Assembly (NCBI GenBank): GCA_021324155.1
Contig: JAJPJQ010000052.1
Span: 1 to 54,032 of the forward strand
From: Pseudomonadota bacterium
GTDB taxonomy: Bacteria; Desulfobacterota; Binatia; UBA9968
DNA length: 54,032 bases
Reading direction: 5' to 3'
Position numbers and translations under genes: made by a program. Shown here in pieces: positions 8,818 through 17,031 of the stretch (positions within the stretch are counted from its first letter, which is position 1; each line of letters begins with the position of its first letter). The notes beneath the pieces are model-generated. The model was given only the letters and a program-made list of their open reading frames with translations, ran no database searches and was not told where the DNA came from.

Positions 8818-9827
8818 AGCCGATGCTCGCAGCACTGCTCGCGCTCGCGCTGCTAGCGATGGAAGCGGCCGTTTCTCTAGCGGCGACCAAGCTCACCATC
8901 GCGCATCCAACCGTCAATCCGCGCCTCGGTCCGCTGTGGATCGCCGACGTGAACGGCTTGTTCAAGAAATACGGCATCGACGCGACGATCCTGTTCGTAC
9001 GCAACGCGCCGCTCATGATCGCGGCGATGAAGACAGGAGCGATCCCGATCGCCTATGGCGGCGGCAGCGGCATCGTCGGCGCTTCGTCGGCCGAGATCGA
9101 CATGCGCGTGCTGGCGACGTTTACCGGCCGCATGACCAACAACGTGGTCGCGCGGCCGGGGATCAAGACGCCGCAGGATCTCCGCGGCAAGACGCTGGAT
9201 ATTCAAGGCGTCGGTGGTACCAACTGGATGGCGGCGCTCCTCTGGCTCGAGCACTTCGGACTCGACACGCGGCGCGACAATATCCTATTAAAGGGCACCG
9301 GCGAGCAGGTCGTGCGCGCGCAGGCGCTCGAAGCGGGACGGGTCGACGCCGCGGTGATCGACATGGCGTTCAGCAAGAAGCTCGCGGCGCGCGGCTTCAA
9401 TATCATCGGCGATTCGGACAAGACGGAGATCCCGTTCACCGGCGTCGACATCGTCGCGACGCGCGGCTATATCGAAGGGCAGCCCGAGCTGATCGAGAAT
9501 ATGCTAAAGGCGATCATCGAAGGCGAGGCGTATATGATCGCGCCCGCGAACCGCGCCGCGGTGATCGACCTGATCGTCAAGAAAATGCGCCTTAAGGAAC
9601 CCCTGACCGCCGAAGAAGGATATAACGAGACCGTGCGCACGCTCGCGCGCAAGCCTTACCCGGCGCTGCAGGGCATGCGCAACGTGCAGCGGCTTCTGAA
9701 AACGCAGAACCCGCGCATCGGCGACGTCAACATCGAAGACCTGGTCGACAGCCGGTTCATCAAGAAGCTCGATGAGAGCGGTTTCATCGAGCGCGCCTTC
9801 GCCGCGCAGGGTCTGAGCGCCAAGTAA
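8814..9827 (+). CDS. ABC transporter substrate-binding protein (SsuA/THI5-like), tandem copy 2
   Basis: A 337-residue protein starting within the stop of the preceding gene (4-base ATGA overlap), so translation is likely coupled. The signal peptide covers about residues 1-23 (ending SLAATK). The sequence is a clear paralogue of copy 1 along its whole length, which points to local duplication followed by divergence, possibly to bind related ligands. Conserved pieces are HPTVNPRLGPLWIADVNGLFKKYGID, the hinge segment LRGKTLDIQGVGGTNWMA and RKPYPALQGMRNVQRLLKTQNP. It sits 19 bases before a third, more distant binding protein. Confidence 0.85.
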   Translation: MKPMLAALLALALLAMEAAVSLAATKLTIAHPTVNPRLGPLWIADVNGLFKKYGIDATILFVRNAPLMIAAMKTGAIPIAYGGGSGIVGASSAEIDMRVLATFTGRMTNNVVARPGIKTPQDLRGKTLDIQGVGGTNWMAALLWLEHFGLDTRRDNILLKGTGEQVVRAQALEAGRVDAAVIDMAFSKKLAARGFNIIGDSDKTEIPFTGVDIVATRGYIEGQPELIENMLKAIIEGEAYMIAPANRAAVIDLIVKKMRLKEPLTAEEGYNETVRTLARKPYPALQGMRNVQRLLKTQNPRIGDVNIEDLVDSRFIKKLDESGFIERAFAAQGLSAK

Positions 9828-9846
9828 GTTTACGGAGGAACGAAGG

Positions 9847-10812
9847 ATGAAAAAAGTTATTTTATTGCTGATCGCGATTCTCTTCAGCGTTCTGCCATCC
9901 GCCTTCGCCCTCGACAAGATCAATATCACGCTGCCGTCGAAATCTTTCCAGTTCATCGTCTTCCCGCTGGCGCAGGAGCGCGGCTATGCGCGCGAAGAGG
10001 GGCTCGAATTCAACACCGTTGTGATGTCGTCGACAGCGGGGCTTCAGGCGGTGGTGGCGGGCGAGATGGATTTCACCGGATCGGGCAGCAGCGCGCTCGT
10101 CGCCGTGGCGCAGAGCGGCGCACCGCTCAAGACCGTGTTCGCCGTCAACGATCAGGTGCTCCAGTGGCTCATGGCGCGTCCGCCGTATGCGAGCTTGAAG
10201 GACCTCAAAGGCAAGAAGATCTCCGTCACCGGCATCGCGGCCGCCGCGACGTATATGCTCAAGAAAGTCGCTGCGAAGCAGGGCCTCGACCCGAACAAGG
10301 ATTTCACTTTCCTCGCCATGCCTCCGGGGCAGCGGCTCCCGGCCGTGCTGTCGGGAACCGTCGATGCGGGTTTATTGAGCTCCGAGGAGCGCTTCCCAGC
10401 GCTTGACCACGGCATGAAAGACATCTTGTATCTCGGCAAAGAGGTGAAGAATTCCTGGGGCACGATCGCGACGAACGATACATTCATCAAGACAAAGCCC
10501 AAGCAGATGATGGGCTTCATGCGCGCGACAATCAAAGCGCTGCGGTTGATTAAGCACAACCGCGAGGTCGCGATTGCGTCGATGATGAAGTTCTCCGAAT
10601 TGGACCGCGATCTCGCCACCCGCACCTACGAAGGCATGATTGCATCGTTCACGAGCAACGGCATCGTCGACGAGGAGACGCAGAAAAACGATCTCGACAT
10701 TGTCCGCGACACGCTGAACCAAAAACGGGACGTGCCGATTTCTGCCGCCTACGACTTCAGCTTCGCCAGGAAAGCCGACGCCGAGTTGACGCAGGCGGGG
10801 TGGAAGCCGTAA
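9847..10812 (+). CDS. ABC transporter substrate-binding protein (NitT/TauT type)
   Basis: A 321-residue periplasmic receptor with ACGGAGG before its ATG. The signal peptide is residues 1-22 (KKVILLLIAILFSVLPSAFA). The first lobe (INITLPSKSFQFIVFPLAQERGYAREEGLEFNTVVMSSTAGLQAVVAGEMDFTGSGSSAL) and the second (LKDLKGKKISVTGIAAAATYMLKKVAAKQGLDPNKDFTFL) fit the family. It is more distant from the tandem pair than they are from each other, so it probably binds a different ligand. It belongs to the same-strand run from 6680 to 13129. Confidence 0.83.
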   Translation: MKKVILLLIAILFSVLPSAFALDKINITLPSKSFQFIVFPLAQERGYAREEGLEFNTVVMSSTAGLQAVVAGEMDFTGSGSSALVAVAQSGAPLKTVFAVNDQVLQWLMARPPYASLKDLKGKKISVTGIAAAATYMLKKVAAKQGLDPNKDFTFLAMPPGQRLPAVLSGTVDAGLLSSEERFPALDHGMKDILYLGKEVKNSWGTIATNDTFIKTKPKQMMGFMRATIKALRLIKHNREVAIASMMKFSELDRDLATRTYEGMIASFTSNGIVDEETQKNDLDIVRDTLNQKRDVPISAAYDFSFARKADAELTQAGWKP

Positions 10813-10868
10813 AAGGTTGGTGATAAAACCAGGGTCGAATGAAACTCTAGCGCGAAAGGAAGAAAGCC

Positions 10869-11954
10869 ATGGCCTTCATCGAACGCACCTACGGGAAAAA
10901 CGACGGCAATACCGTCGTCAACGAGCTGTTGATCTCATCAGACTCGCACGTGATCGAGCCGGAGGGGTTGTGGAAGAAAAATATGTCGCAGGCGTTTCGC
11001 GACCGCGCGCCCGACTACGGCGGCCATCGGCCGACCGACGCGCCCGGCGCGATGGACAAAAACCTGCGCGTCTCCGAGATGAAGGCCGACGGCGTCAGCG
11101 GCGAGGTGCTCTATCCCACGCACGGCTTGAAGTGCCTGAGCCTCGACGATCCCGAATTAGAAGCTGCCTGCTGCCGCGTGTATAACGACTGGCTGATCGA
11201 CTACTGCAGCGCGGCGCCGGACCGCCTGATCGGCATCGCGATGCTGTCGATGTATGACATCGACGGTGCGATTAAGGAACAGGCGCGCTGCCGCGAGGCC
11301 GGGCTCCGCGGCACGGTCATCTGGCAGGTGCCGCCGCCCGAGCTCTCCTTCGCCGGGGACCATTATGAGAAGTTCTGGGCCGCCGCGCAGGAACTCGACA
11401 TGCCGGTCAACGTGCACATTCTCAGCGGCCACGGCTATAGCCGCTCGCGCAGCTTCGGTGCCGACCCGGCGAAGGAAGCCGGCTTCAGCAGACAGAGCAA
11501 CAGCGTCAACATGAAGCTCTTCCAGTCGATGAACAGCCTTTACGAGATCATCTTCTCCGGCGTGCTGGAGCGCTTCCCCCGCCTCAAGTTCGTGCTGGTC
11601 GAGAACGAGATCGGCTGGATCCCGTTCGTGCTCGAGCAGTGGGACTATTATTTCAAGCGCCACGGCGTCAACAACGGCGGCACCGAGCTGAAGATGCTCC
11701 CGAGCGAATATTTCAATCGCCAGGTTTATACGACGTTTTTCAACGATGCGGTCGGCGGCCACATTCTCTCCTGGTGGGGCGCCGACAACTGCATGTGGTC
11801 GAACGATTTCCCGCACGGTAACTCGACCTGGCCGGAGTCGCGCAAGGTCGTCGCGCGCGACTTGGGCAATTTGCCGGCCGGCGTGCGCGCCAAATTGGTG
11901 CGCGAAAACGTCGCGAAGCTTTACAAGATGCCCATTCCGGCTCCCGTGGCGTAG
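10869..11954 (+). CDS. amidohydrolase family 2 protein
   Basis: A 361-residue cytoplasmic TIM-barrel hydrolase with GGAAG before the ATG. The N-terminal metal motif is ISSDSHVIEP, a central histidine is in VNVHILSGHGY at about 180, the middle signature is FPRLKFVLVENEIGWIPFVLEQWDYYFKRH, and the C-terminal aspartate is in WSNDFPHGNSTWPESR. Decarboxylases or hydrolases of carboxylated aromatics are the closest functional group. It is 14 bases upstream of another family member that is clearly distinct in sequence, so the pair may catalyse successive steps. Confidence 0.85.
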   Translation: MAFIERTYGKNDGNTVVNELLISSDSHVIEPEGLWKKNMSQAFRDRAPDYGGHRPTDAPGAMDKNLRVSEMKADGVSGEVLYPTHGLKCLSLDDPELEAACCRVYNDWLIDYCSAAPDRLIGIAMLSMYDIDGAIKEQARCREAGLRGTVIWQVPPPELSFAGDHYEKFWAAAQELDMPVNVHILSGHGYSRSRSFGADPAKEAGFSRQSNSVNMKLFQSMNSLYEIIFSGVLERFPRLKFVLVENEIGWIPFVLEQWDYYFKRHGVNNGGTELKMLPSEYFNRQVYTTFFNDAVGGHILSWWGADNCMWSNDFPHGNSTWPESRKVVARDLGNLPAGVRAKLVRENVAKLYKMPIPAPVA

Positions 11955-11968
11955 CGGCGCGTCCGTCG

Positions 11969-13129
11969 ATGCGCAACGGCTACAAAATCTACGACACCGA
12001 CACGCACATCGCGCCGATGGCGGAGACTCTGGCGCCGTACTTCGATCCGGACATACGCGCGCGGCTGCCGGAATGGGAACAGTTCAAGGTCCCGTTTCGC
12101 GTCGGCTGGGCCGGCGAAAAGCTCGAGCCGCCGTTCCGCCACCGCTACTCGTTCGTGAAGCGGGACGGCTGGCGCGAGCAGTTGAGAATTTTGGGCGAAG
12201 CCGCTCCGAGAGAAACGGCGAGAAAGCACTTCACTGCGTTCATGGGAACGCGCTATCCGACGCCCGGCAGCTCGGACGACGACGCCGAGGCGCGCATCCG
12301 CGACATGGACGAGGAGGGCGTCGACGTCCAGCTCATGATGCCGAGCCAGCCGCCGGCGACCGACGACATCGAGATCCAGCTCGCCTTCATCCGCGCTAAC
12401 CACCGCTATACGGAAGACTTCTGCGGTAAATACCCCGGGCGGCTGAAATCGCTGATTGTCGTGACGAACCGCGCGATCGCCGAGTCGGTCGAAGAGATCC
12501 GACGCTGGAGCCGCTCGCGCTGGGCGGTCGGCATCCAGGCGCATCTCACGATCGGATTTCCGCTCGACCATCCCGATCTGGAGCCGATCTGGAAAGCCGC
12601 CGACGAAGCGGGGCTCGCGGTCGCGCACCACAGCTTCACGACCGGCTACCCTGGCTACCGCGATCTGTGGGACAATCCGTTCATCGGCCGCACGGCGTCC
12701 CACCCGTGGGCGGCGATGCGCGCGGTGAGCGCGTTTTTCGGCGCGGGTATCATGGACCGCCATCCGAACCTCCGCTTCTGCGTTCTCGAATCGGGCTTCG
12801 GCTGGCTGCCGTTCTGGGCGGCGCGCATGGACGATCAGGCGGTGTATTTGTCTTACGCCGTGCCCGAGAATCTCGCGCGCAAGCCCAGCGAGTACATGAC
12901 GAGCGGTAGATTCTTCGCCAGCCTGGTGATCCACGAGGGCGAGAAGATGGCGAGGATGGTCAGCGATTTTCTCGGCGACGGGATTATCATGTATTCGAGC
13001 GATTATCCCCACGCGGAGTCGCGCTTCCCCGAATCGACGGACCGAGTGCTCGCGTGGAAGTCGCTCGGCGATCAGGCGATCCGCAAGATGCTCTGGGACA
13101 ACGCCGTCGCGTGCTTCGGCGAGCCGTAG
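11969..13129 (+). CDS. amidohydrolase family 2 protein
   Basis: A 386-residue TIM-barrel metal-dependent hydrolase. The motifs are YDTDTHIAPMAETL at the start, VAHHSFTTGYPGYRD in the middle, HPNLRFCVLESGFGWLPFWAARMDDQ at about 270, and YSSDYPHAESRFPESTD at about 345. It begins only 14 bases after the preceding amidohydrolase, without a strong ribosome site of its own, so it is probably translated from the same message. An N-terminal extension rich in charged residues (about 25-110) is longer than in its neighbour. The substrate is unknown. Confidence 0.85.
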   Translation: MRNGYKIYDTDTHIAPMAETLAPYFDPDIRARLPEWEQFKVPFRVGWAGEKLEPPFRHRYSFVKRDGWREQLRILGEAAPRETARKHFTAFMGTRYPTPGSSDDDAEARIRDMDEEGVDVQLMMPSQPPATDDIEIQLAFIRANHRYTEDFCGKYPGRLKSLIVVTNRAIAESVEEIRRWSRSRWAVGIQAHLTIGFPLDHPDLEPIWKAADEAGLAVAHHSFTTGYPGYRDLWDNPFIGRTASHPWAAMRAVSAFFGAGIMDRHPNLRFCVLESGFGWLPFWAARMDDQAVYLSYAVPENLARKPSEYMTSGRFFASLVIHEGEKMARMVSDFLGDGIIMYSSDYPHAESRFPESTDRVLAWKSLGDQAIRKMLWDNAVACFGEP

Positions 13130-13136
13130 GGAAGAA

Positions 13137-13490
13137 GTGAAATTAGCATGTCATTTTTTCACGTGCTGCCTTTTCGCGACAATCGCGACTGCTGCGGAGC
13201 CCATCACTGAAATTAACTGGCAGAACCATCCGGAGGTAATGAAAATCCGAATTCTTTACAACGATGTCAATGCTGCCGAGAAAATTAAGAAGTTAGAAAA
13301 ACAAGCGAAGAACTGCGTCAGTAACAGCGGCACGCACGCGCTCAGCCAAGAGCTTTACGGGGACCGGAATAGTATCATAAGGAAATACGTTGTAGATGTA
13401 AGCTCCGAAGATTCCCGAGGAAGAGCCGAATACTACTATGATGAAAACGGAATCCTTCGATTCACCTATCGCGCTTGCATGCGACGGTGA
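13137..13490 (+). CDS. small secreted protein, unknown
   Basis: A 117-residue frame with a GTG start shortly after GGAAG. Residues 1-20 are a plausible signal peptide (KLACHFFTCCLFATIATAAEP). The mature part is hydrophilic and charged (EKIKKLEKQAKNCVSNSG, SSEDSRGRAEYYYDENGILRFTYRACMRR) with two cysteines that could pair. The base composition is visibly richer in A and T than the genes on either side, which suggests recent acquisition. I do not recognise a family. Confidence 0.5.
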   Translation: MKLACHFFTCCLFATIATAAEPITEINWQNHPEVMKIRILYNDVNAAEKIKKLEKQAKNCVSNSGTHALSQELYGDRNSIIRKYVVDVSSEDSRGRAEYYYDENGILRFTYRACMRR

Positions 13491-13908
13491 ACGGAACAAG
13501 CACAGAAGAACGCATTTACTTCAGTGAAAGGGTCAACTTCTCTACACGAACTCCAAAACAAAAGGGATAGATATCGGCAGTACCGGCCTACCTGACAAAA
13601 TCGATAATCCTCGTTCGGACTATATGCTTCCATGTAGTGCCTACCTCAGCGAAGTAAAAGGCCACCGATGACCATGTGAGCGGGGTCCGCGGCGCCGCGG
13701 CGGACTACCCGTCGATCGCCGTCCTTGCCAGTCGCGTCGCGCAGTCGCTGGTGCACGTCTCGTTTGTGCAGACGAATGCCGTCGTGTCGGTCCGGTTCAC
13801 GTCTTTTTCGATGCAGCTCGCCTGTTTTTTGTGGCTGGTCGCGCTGCTTGTCCGCCAGATGGTAATACGATAGAGCAGTATTAGATATCGTCCATGCGCG
13901 GAGGGGTT
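13491..13908. other. about 420 bases without a convincing gene
   Basis: An AT-richer first half (to about 13670) is followed by a GC-rich second half. A 65-codon open frame (13676-13873) starts without a ribosome site and has no recognisable features, so I do not call it. A cysteine-containing open stretch on the minus strand over the same bases lacks a usable start. No clear promoter pair was found by eye. Confidence 0.4.
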
Positions 13909-14406
13909 ATGAGCAAGGGACTGTTGATCGGGTTTTTTGTCGTTTGCCTGACTGCGGCGGCCGGGCGCGCCGTTGCCGGGGACTACTACACTTATCGCGA
14001 CGCGAGCGGGCGCGTAGTGCTGTCCAACAGCCCGCCGCCGGCGAGCGGCAAAGTCGTGAAAAAAGAGACGCTCGACGAGGTCACCGATCAGCAGGTCGCC
14101 GAGGCCAAGGCGCGCGAAGAAGCGGCCGCTGTGGACAACAGGATTACGAGCCTGGAAAGGACCGTCGACGAGCTCGAATACCGGCTTCGCAATCAGTCCG
14201 CTAATTCCGCCGCCGACTACGCGCAGCCTGCCTACGGCAACGACGTTTTCATCGGCGTGACGAACGGGTTCGTGTGGCCCTCACACAGGCCGCCGCCGAG
14301 ACCCAGACCGAATCCCAATCCCGGTGCGCGGTCGCCGACGCCGCCGTCGACGCTTCCCGGCGGGACGCTTCCCGGCGGGTCGCTTCCCGGCGGAAAGATG
14401 GGTTGA
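13909..14406 (+). CDS. DUF4124-like secreted protein with coiled coil and proline/glycine-rich tail
   Basis: The start at 13909 is preferred over an ATG at 13894 because GGAGGGG lies just before it. The 165-residue product has a signal peptide (about 1-22), then DYYTYRDASGRVVLSNSPPP, the short beta-hairpin signature of DUF4124 proteins. A heptad-rich helix follows at about 60-100 (VDNRITSLERTVDELEYRLRNQ), then a low-complexity proline-rich tail ending in three LPGG[TSK] units. It is probably a periplasmic or cell-envelope protein. The function of DUF4124 is not known. The gene is monocistronic and convergent with the next operon. Confidence 0.65.
   Translation: MSKGLLIGFFVVCLTAAAGRAVAGDYYTYRDASGRVVLSNSPPPASGKVVKKETLDEVTDQQVAEAKAREEAAAVDNRITSLERTVDELEYRLRNQSANSAADYAQPAYGNDVFIGVTNGFVWPSHRPPPRPRPNPNPGARSPTPPSTLPGGTLPGGSLPGGKMG
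14353..14397 (+). repeat. three tandem copies of a 15-base unit encoding LPGG-x
   Basis: CTTCCCGGCGGGACG, CTTCCCGGCGGGTCG and CTTCCCGGCGGAAAG follow each other directly at the end of the DUF4124-like gene. They give LPGGT, LPGGS and LPGGK. In-frame units like this can change in number by slippage. Confidence 0.8.
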
Positions 14407-14447
14407 GTCGCGCGCCGCTTGCGCTGAAAACAGAGATTAGAGGGCGA

Positions 14448-14837
14448 TCAGTACTTCGCCCTGATCTCCGCGTCCATGCGCGTGAGTTGGTCTGCGACGG
14501 CCTGCTGGTCGATCGTCGCGGCGATTTCCTCGTAACCTGCCTGTCTAACAAGCGAGGGGAAACGGGTCTTGAGCTGGTCGAGCGCCCAGCGGACGGGATC
14601 GTCGATGCCTTCGTCTTTCATCTTTCGGTTTCTGTAATCGCCGGACATGCCGATGTGGTAGTGGGGGTCTTTGTAGAAGCAGTCGATGCGGACGATGCGT
14701 TTGCCCGCGTCCGCGCCGGTGGTCGTGACGTCAAACGTGAGCCCCTCGTCGTTGCCGCCGAGACCATGGCGGTGCTCGATGGTCATTTTCATGCCCGGCT
14801 GCTCGATGATGATCGCGTCGCCCGTCATTTTTTCCAT
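14448..14837 (-). CDS. conserved hypothetical protein, 129 residues
   Basis: The start at 14837 (MEKMTGDAIII) follows AGGAGG by seven bases; a longer open frame upstream runs antiphase through the neighbouring gene and is not real. The protein is soluble and mixed alpha/beta. The first half is beta-rich (AIIIEQPGMKMTIEHRHGLGGNDEGLTFDVTTTG, RIVRIDCFYKDPHYHIG) and ends in helices (DPVRWALDQLKTRFPSLVRQAGYEEIAATIDQQAVADQLTRMDAEI). Several histidines and the DCFYKDPHYH stretch could bind a metal, but I do not recognise the family. It is the last gene of a minus-strand group with a maleate-isomerase-like enzyme and a serine hydrolase. Confidence 0.7.
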   Translation of the reverse strand: MEKMTGDAIIIEQPGMKMTIEHRHGLGGNDEGLTFDVTTTGADAGKRIVRIDCFYKDPHYHIGMSGDYRNRKMKDEGIDDPVRWALDQLKTRFPSLVRQAGYEEIAATIDQQAVADQLTRMDAEIRAKY

Positions 14838-14884
14838 CGTCGGCCCTCCTGTGACTGAAGTCATTACATCTTCTTTGTCAACCG

Positions 14885-15607
14885 TCAAAGCGGCAGCTTG
14901 GGCCATTCGCTCAGCAATCGCCCGTAGCCGGCGATGGGATCGCGGCGCCCGAGGCTGGAAAGAATGTACCAGAGCATCGCGGGATTGCTCGCAATCGCCG
15001 TCATGCCGAGCTCGCCCTCGATGCGGTCGAGAACTTTGATCGGGTCGAGCACGGCGCCCTGAAAATAAATCGCGTCGACTTTGCTGGCGGCGTCGATGGT
15101 TTTGCGCGTTAACTCGAAGACCTCGTCGCCGCTCATTTTCTGCGGCACGCGGAGCTCGTCGAACGAATGCGGCGCGACTGCGGTCACGCCGGCATTCTCC
15201 AGATGCCGCACGATCAGTTCGTTCAGGCGCGCGTCGAACGGCGTGAGCAGCAGCACGCGCTTGTAGCCGTATACGCGAAGCGCGGCGACGCAGGCGTGCA
15301 GCGCGGTCGTGAACGGGATCGCGAGCGCAGCCTTCAGCGCGTCGTAAAGCCCGGGATTCAGCACTTCCGTCGGCGCGGCGGTGACGATGACGCCGTTCCA
15401 TCCGTGCTGCCCCGCCAGTTCTGTTACGCGCCGGACGATCGTCTCTTTCTGATTACCGATCTCGTACAGCGAAGCGCCGTAAAGGCCGAGCCCTTCGTGA
15501 TCGATGCGCACGTCTTTTGAAACTAGCGGCGTGAAACTCGCATAGTGCGGCATGGATTGCTTGCCGCCGCTCACGAAGCCGATTTTGGTCGTTATCGATT
15601 TGGTCAT
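14885..15607 (-). CDS. maleate cis-trans isomerase/arylmalonate decarboxylase-like protein, without the catalytic cysteines
   Basis: A 240-residue member of the Asp/Glu racemase superfamily. The fold markers are the N-terminal KIGFVSGGKQ, the middle YGYKRVLLLTPFDARLNELIVRHLENAGVTAV at about 115-145, and IYFQGAVLDPIKVLDRIEGELGMTAIASNPAMLWYILSSLG near the end. In active maleate isomerases and racemases two cysteines flank the active site. Here the first site reads VIVTAAPTEV and the second IASNPAML, so neither cysteine is present. Related arylmalonate decarboxylases keep at least one cysteine. The protein may therefore catalyse a cysteine-independent reaction or act as a binding protein. It starts 15 bases after the serine hydrolase gene in the same direction. 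Confidence 0.75.
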   Translation of the reverse strand: MTKSITTKIGFVSGGKQSMPHYASFTPLVSKDVRIDHEGLGLYGASLYEIGNQKETIVRRVTELAGQHGWNGVIVTAAPTEVLNPGLYDALKAALAIPFTTALHACVAALRVYGYKRVLLLTPFDARLNELIVRHLENAGVTAVAPHSFDELRVPQKMSGDEVFELTRKTIDAASKVDAIYFQGAVLDPIKVLDRIEGELGMTAIASNPAMLWYILSSLGRRDPIAGYGRLLSEWPKLPL

Positions 15608-15622
15608 TCGGTCGTCTGAGGT

Positions 15623-16738
15623 TTACTCAGTGAGAAGGTCGGGAATAAAACGCCCAGCGACTCCTTTAGTCAATCCCCACGCGTTCACTTTCGTACTACT
15701 GAGACGAGCGCCAAGGTTCGTCAGTACGATCACAGTCAGTTTATCATCCGGAAATCGCGTGTACTCGGTCCCTGTAACGCCAGCATGGGAGATCATTCTG
15801 TGCCCGCGAACCTCGCCCAATTGCCAGCCGAAGCCGTACAGATACGATCCGCCGCTGTTCAATCTCACCGGCGTCCACATTTGTTCCAGGCTCGACGGCT
15901 TCACCACTTTTGCTGTCGCGAGTGCATTATCCCATTTGACCAAATCTTTGACGCTCGAGAAAACGCCGCCATAAGAAGCCAATTCGACTTGTGTGACGCG
16001 TCGGATATTGACGACCTCGTGGTCTCGCAAAGTATATCCGGCGGCTCGGTTCTTTAGAATCGCCCACTGATCGAGGGCGGAAGTCGAAGTCATCGACAGC
16101 GGAGCGAAGAAGCGATCGGTCAGAAAATCGCCGTATTTCCGGCCGCCGGCTTTTTCAATGATCATGCCCAGCAGAAAATAGCCGACGTCGCTGTACTGCC
16201 ATTGGTCCCCAGGCGGAAAACTCAGCGAATCCTTGGTAGCGGCTTCGAACATCTGCGCAGTCGTGAGGTTCAACCGGCCGCCGTCTCCCCGCAAGGCCTT
16301 AAAACCTTCCTGTAAACCGGGAAGACCCGCGGTGTGCGTAAGCAGATGCCGGATCGTAATGGCTTTCCACTGTTCGGGCGATCTCGGCAAATAGCCAGTG
16401 ATCGAGTCGTTTACCTTGATCTTTCCGTCTTCTATCAAAGCCATGATGGCGGTTGCAGTGAATTGTTTGGTTACCGAGGCCAGTTCGAAGACGGTGTCAG
16501 GAGTTGCCCGTACATCAAGTTCGAGGTTGGCGAACCCGTAGCCGCTTATTTTTACGGCCACAGAGCTTTTTATCACCGCGAGGGCGAGCCCGGGGATCTT
16601 GCGCGTCCTCATCTCATTTTGAATGTAGCTGTCGATCGCATCGGTTTGCGCCCAGAGAAATATTACGCCGAACGGATAAAACAAAAGTCCGCTGATGAGA
16701 GCCAGGTAACCCAACGCGATGTGCGTTTTTTCAGCCAT
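15623..16738 (-). CDS. serine hydrolase, class C beta-lactamase family (esterase/DD-peptidase-like)
   Basis: A 371-residue protein with an N-terminal hydrophobic segment (about 8-30, signal or anchor), so it acts in the periplasm or at the membrane. The family motifs are present: SVTK (SxxK nucleophile, about residue 88), YSDVGYFLLG (the YxN motif, here YSD), and SHAGVTG (HxG, replacing KTG) near the end. These variants are common in esterases and D-amino acid amidases of this fold, so antibiotic hydrolysis is not implied. HLLTHTAGLPG is a further typical stretch. It is the first gene of a three-gene minus-strand operon. Confidence 0.85.
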   Translation of the reverse strand: MAEKTHIALGYLALISGLLFYPFGVIFLWAQTDAIDSYIQNEMRTRKIPGLALAVIKSSVAVKISGYGFANLELDVRATPDTVFELASVTKQFTATAIMALIEDGKIKVNDSITGYLPRSPEQWKAITIRHLLTHTAGLPGLQEGFKALRGDGGRLNLTTAQMFEAATKDSLSFPPGDQWQYSDVGYFLLGMIIEKAGGRKYGDFLTDRFFAPLSMTSTSALDQWAILKNRAAGYTLRDHEVVNIRRVTQVELASYGGVFSSVKDLVKWDNALATAKVVKPSSLEQMWTPVRLNSGGSYLYGFGWQLGEVRGHRMISHAGVTGTEYTRFPDDKLTVIVLTNLGARLSSTKVNAWGLTKGVAGRFIPDLLTE

Positions 16739-16752
16739 GGAAAATTCCGCGC

Positions 16753-16878
16753 CTATTTCTTCGACGCCGCGCGCGCCGCTGCGAGGGTCGCCTGGTCGCC
16801 GTGAATGCCGACGATCGTCGCGAGGTTGACGCGGAGGTTGTCGATGGCGGGGACGAATAAGTCCACGCGCGGGGCGCG
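16753..16878 (-). pseudogene. 3' remnant of an MBL-fold hydrolase gene
   Basis: Read on the minus strand, this stretch encodes a 41-residue C-terminus followed by a stop. It aligns without gaps to the end of the intact MBL-fold protein at 19815: by hand, 27 of the last 38 residues are identical, including TIVGIHGDQATL. The reading frame hits a TAA three codons before the homologous part and has no start. The rest of the gene (over 450 codons) is missing, so this is a leftover of deletion or duplication. Confidence 0.8.
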
Positions 16879-16975
16879 TCTCTCTTAGTCGATGCCATGG
16901 CGATAATCATATAGTAACAGGCGATCCCGGCGCAGGTCCAGGAAAACTTGCCAGCCCTCGTCTGCTGCGCGTCGT

Positions 16976-17004
16976 TTGACCGGAACGCCGTGTCGGGATA
17001 GATT
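16976..17004 (+). promoter_or_regulatory. sigma70-type promoter for the amidohydrolase gene at 17032
   Basis: TTGACC at 16976-16981 and TAGATT at 16999-17004, 17 bases apart, end 27 bases before the ATG. The position just upstream of a long same-strand pair of genes supports it. Confidence 0.55.
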
Positions 17005-17031
17005 CCGCCCATTCATGACGGGAGAACGAAG

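Noticed and set aside
13676-13873. 65-codon plus-strand frame
   Set aside because: No ribosome site and no recognisable features.
14838-15401. Long minus-strand frame extending the 129-residue gene upstream to 317 residues
   Set aside because: The added part is arginine-rich antiphase sequence across the maleate isomerase-like gene; a ribosome site marks the start at 14837.
16731-17012. 93-codon minus-strand frame over the MBL remnant
   Set aside because: The homologous protein lies in a different frame of the same strand, so this one is a shadow.
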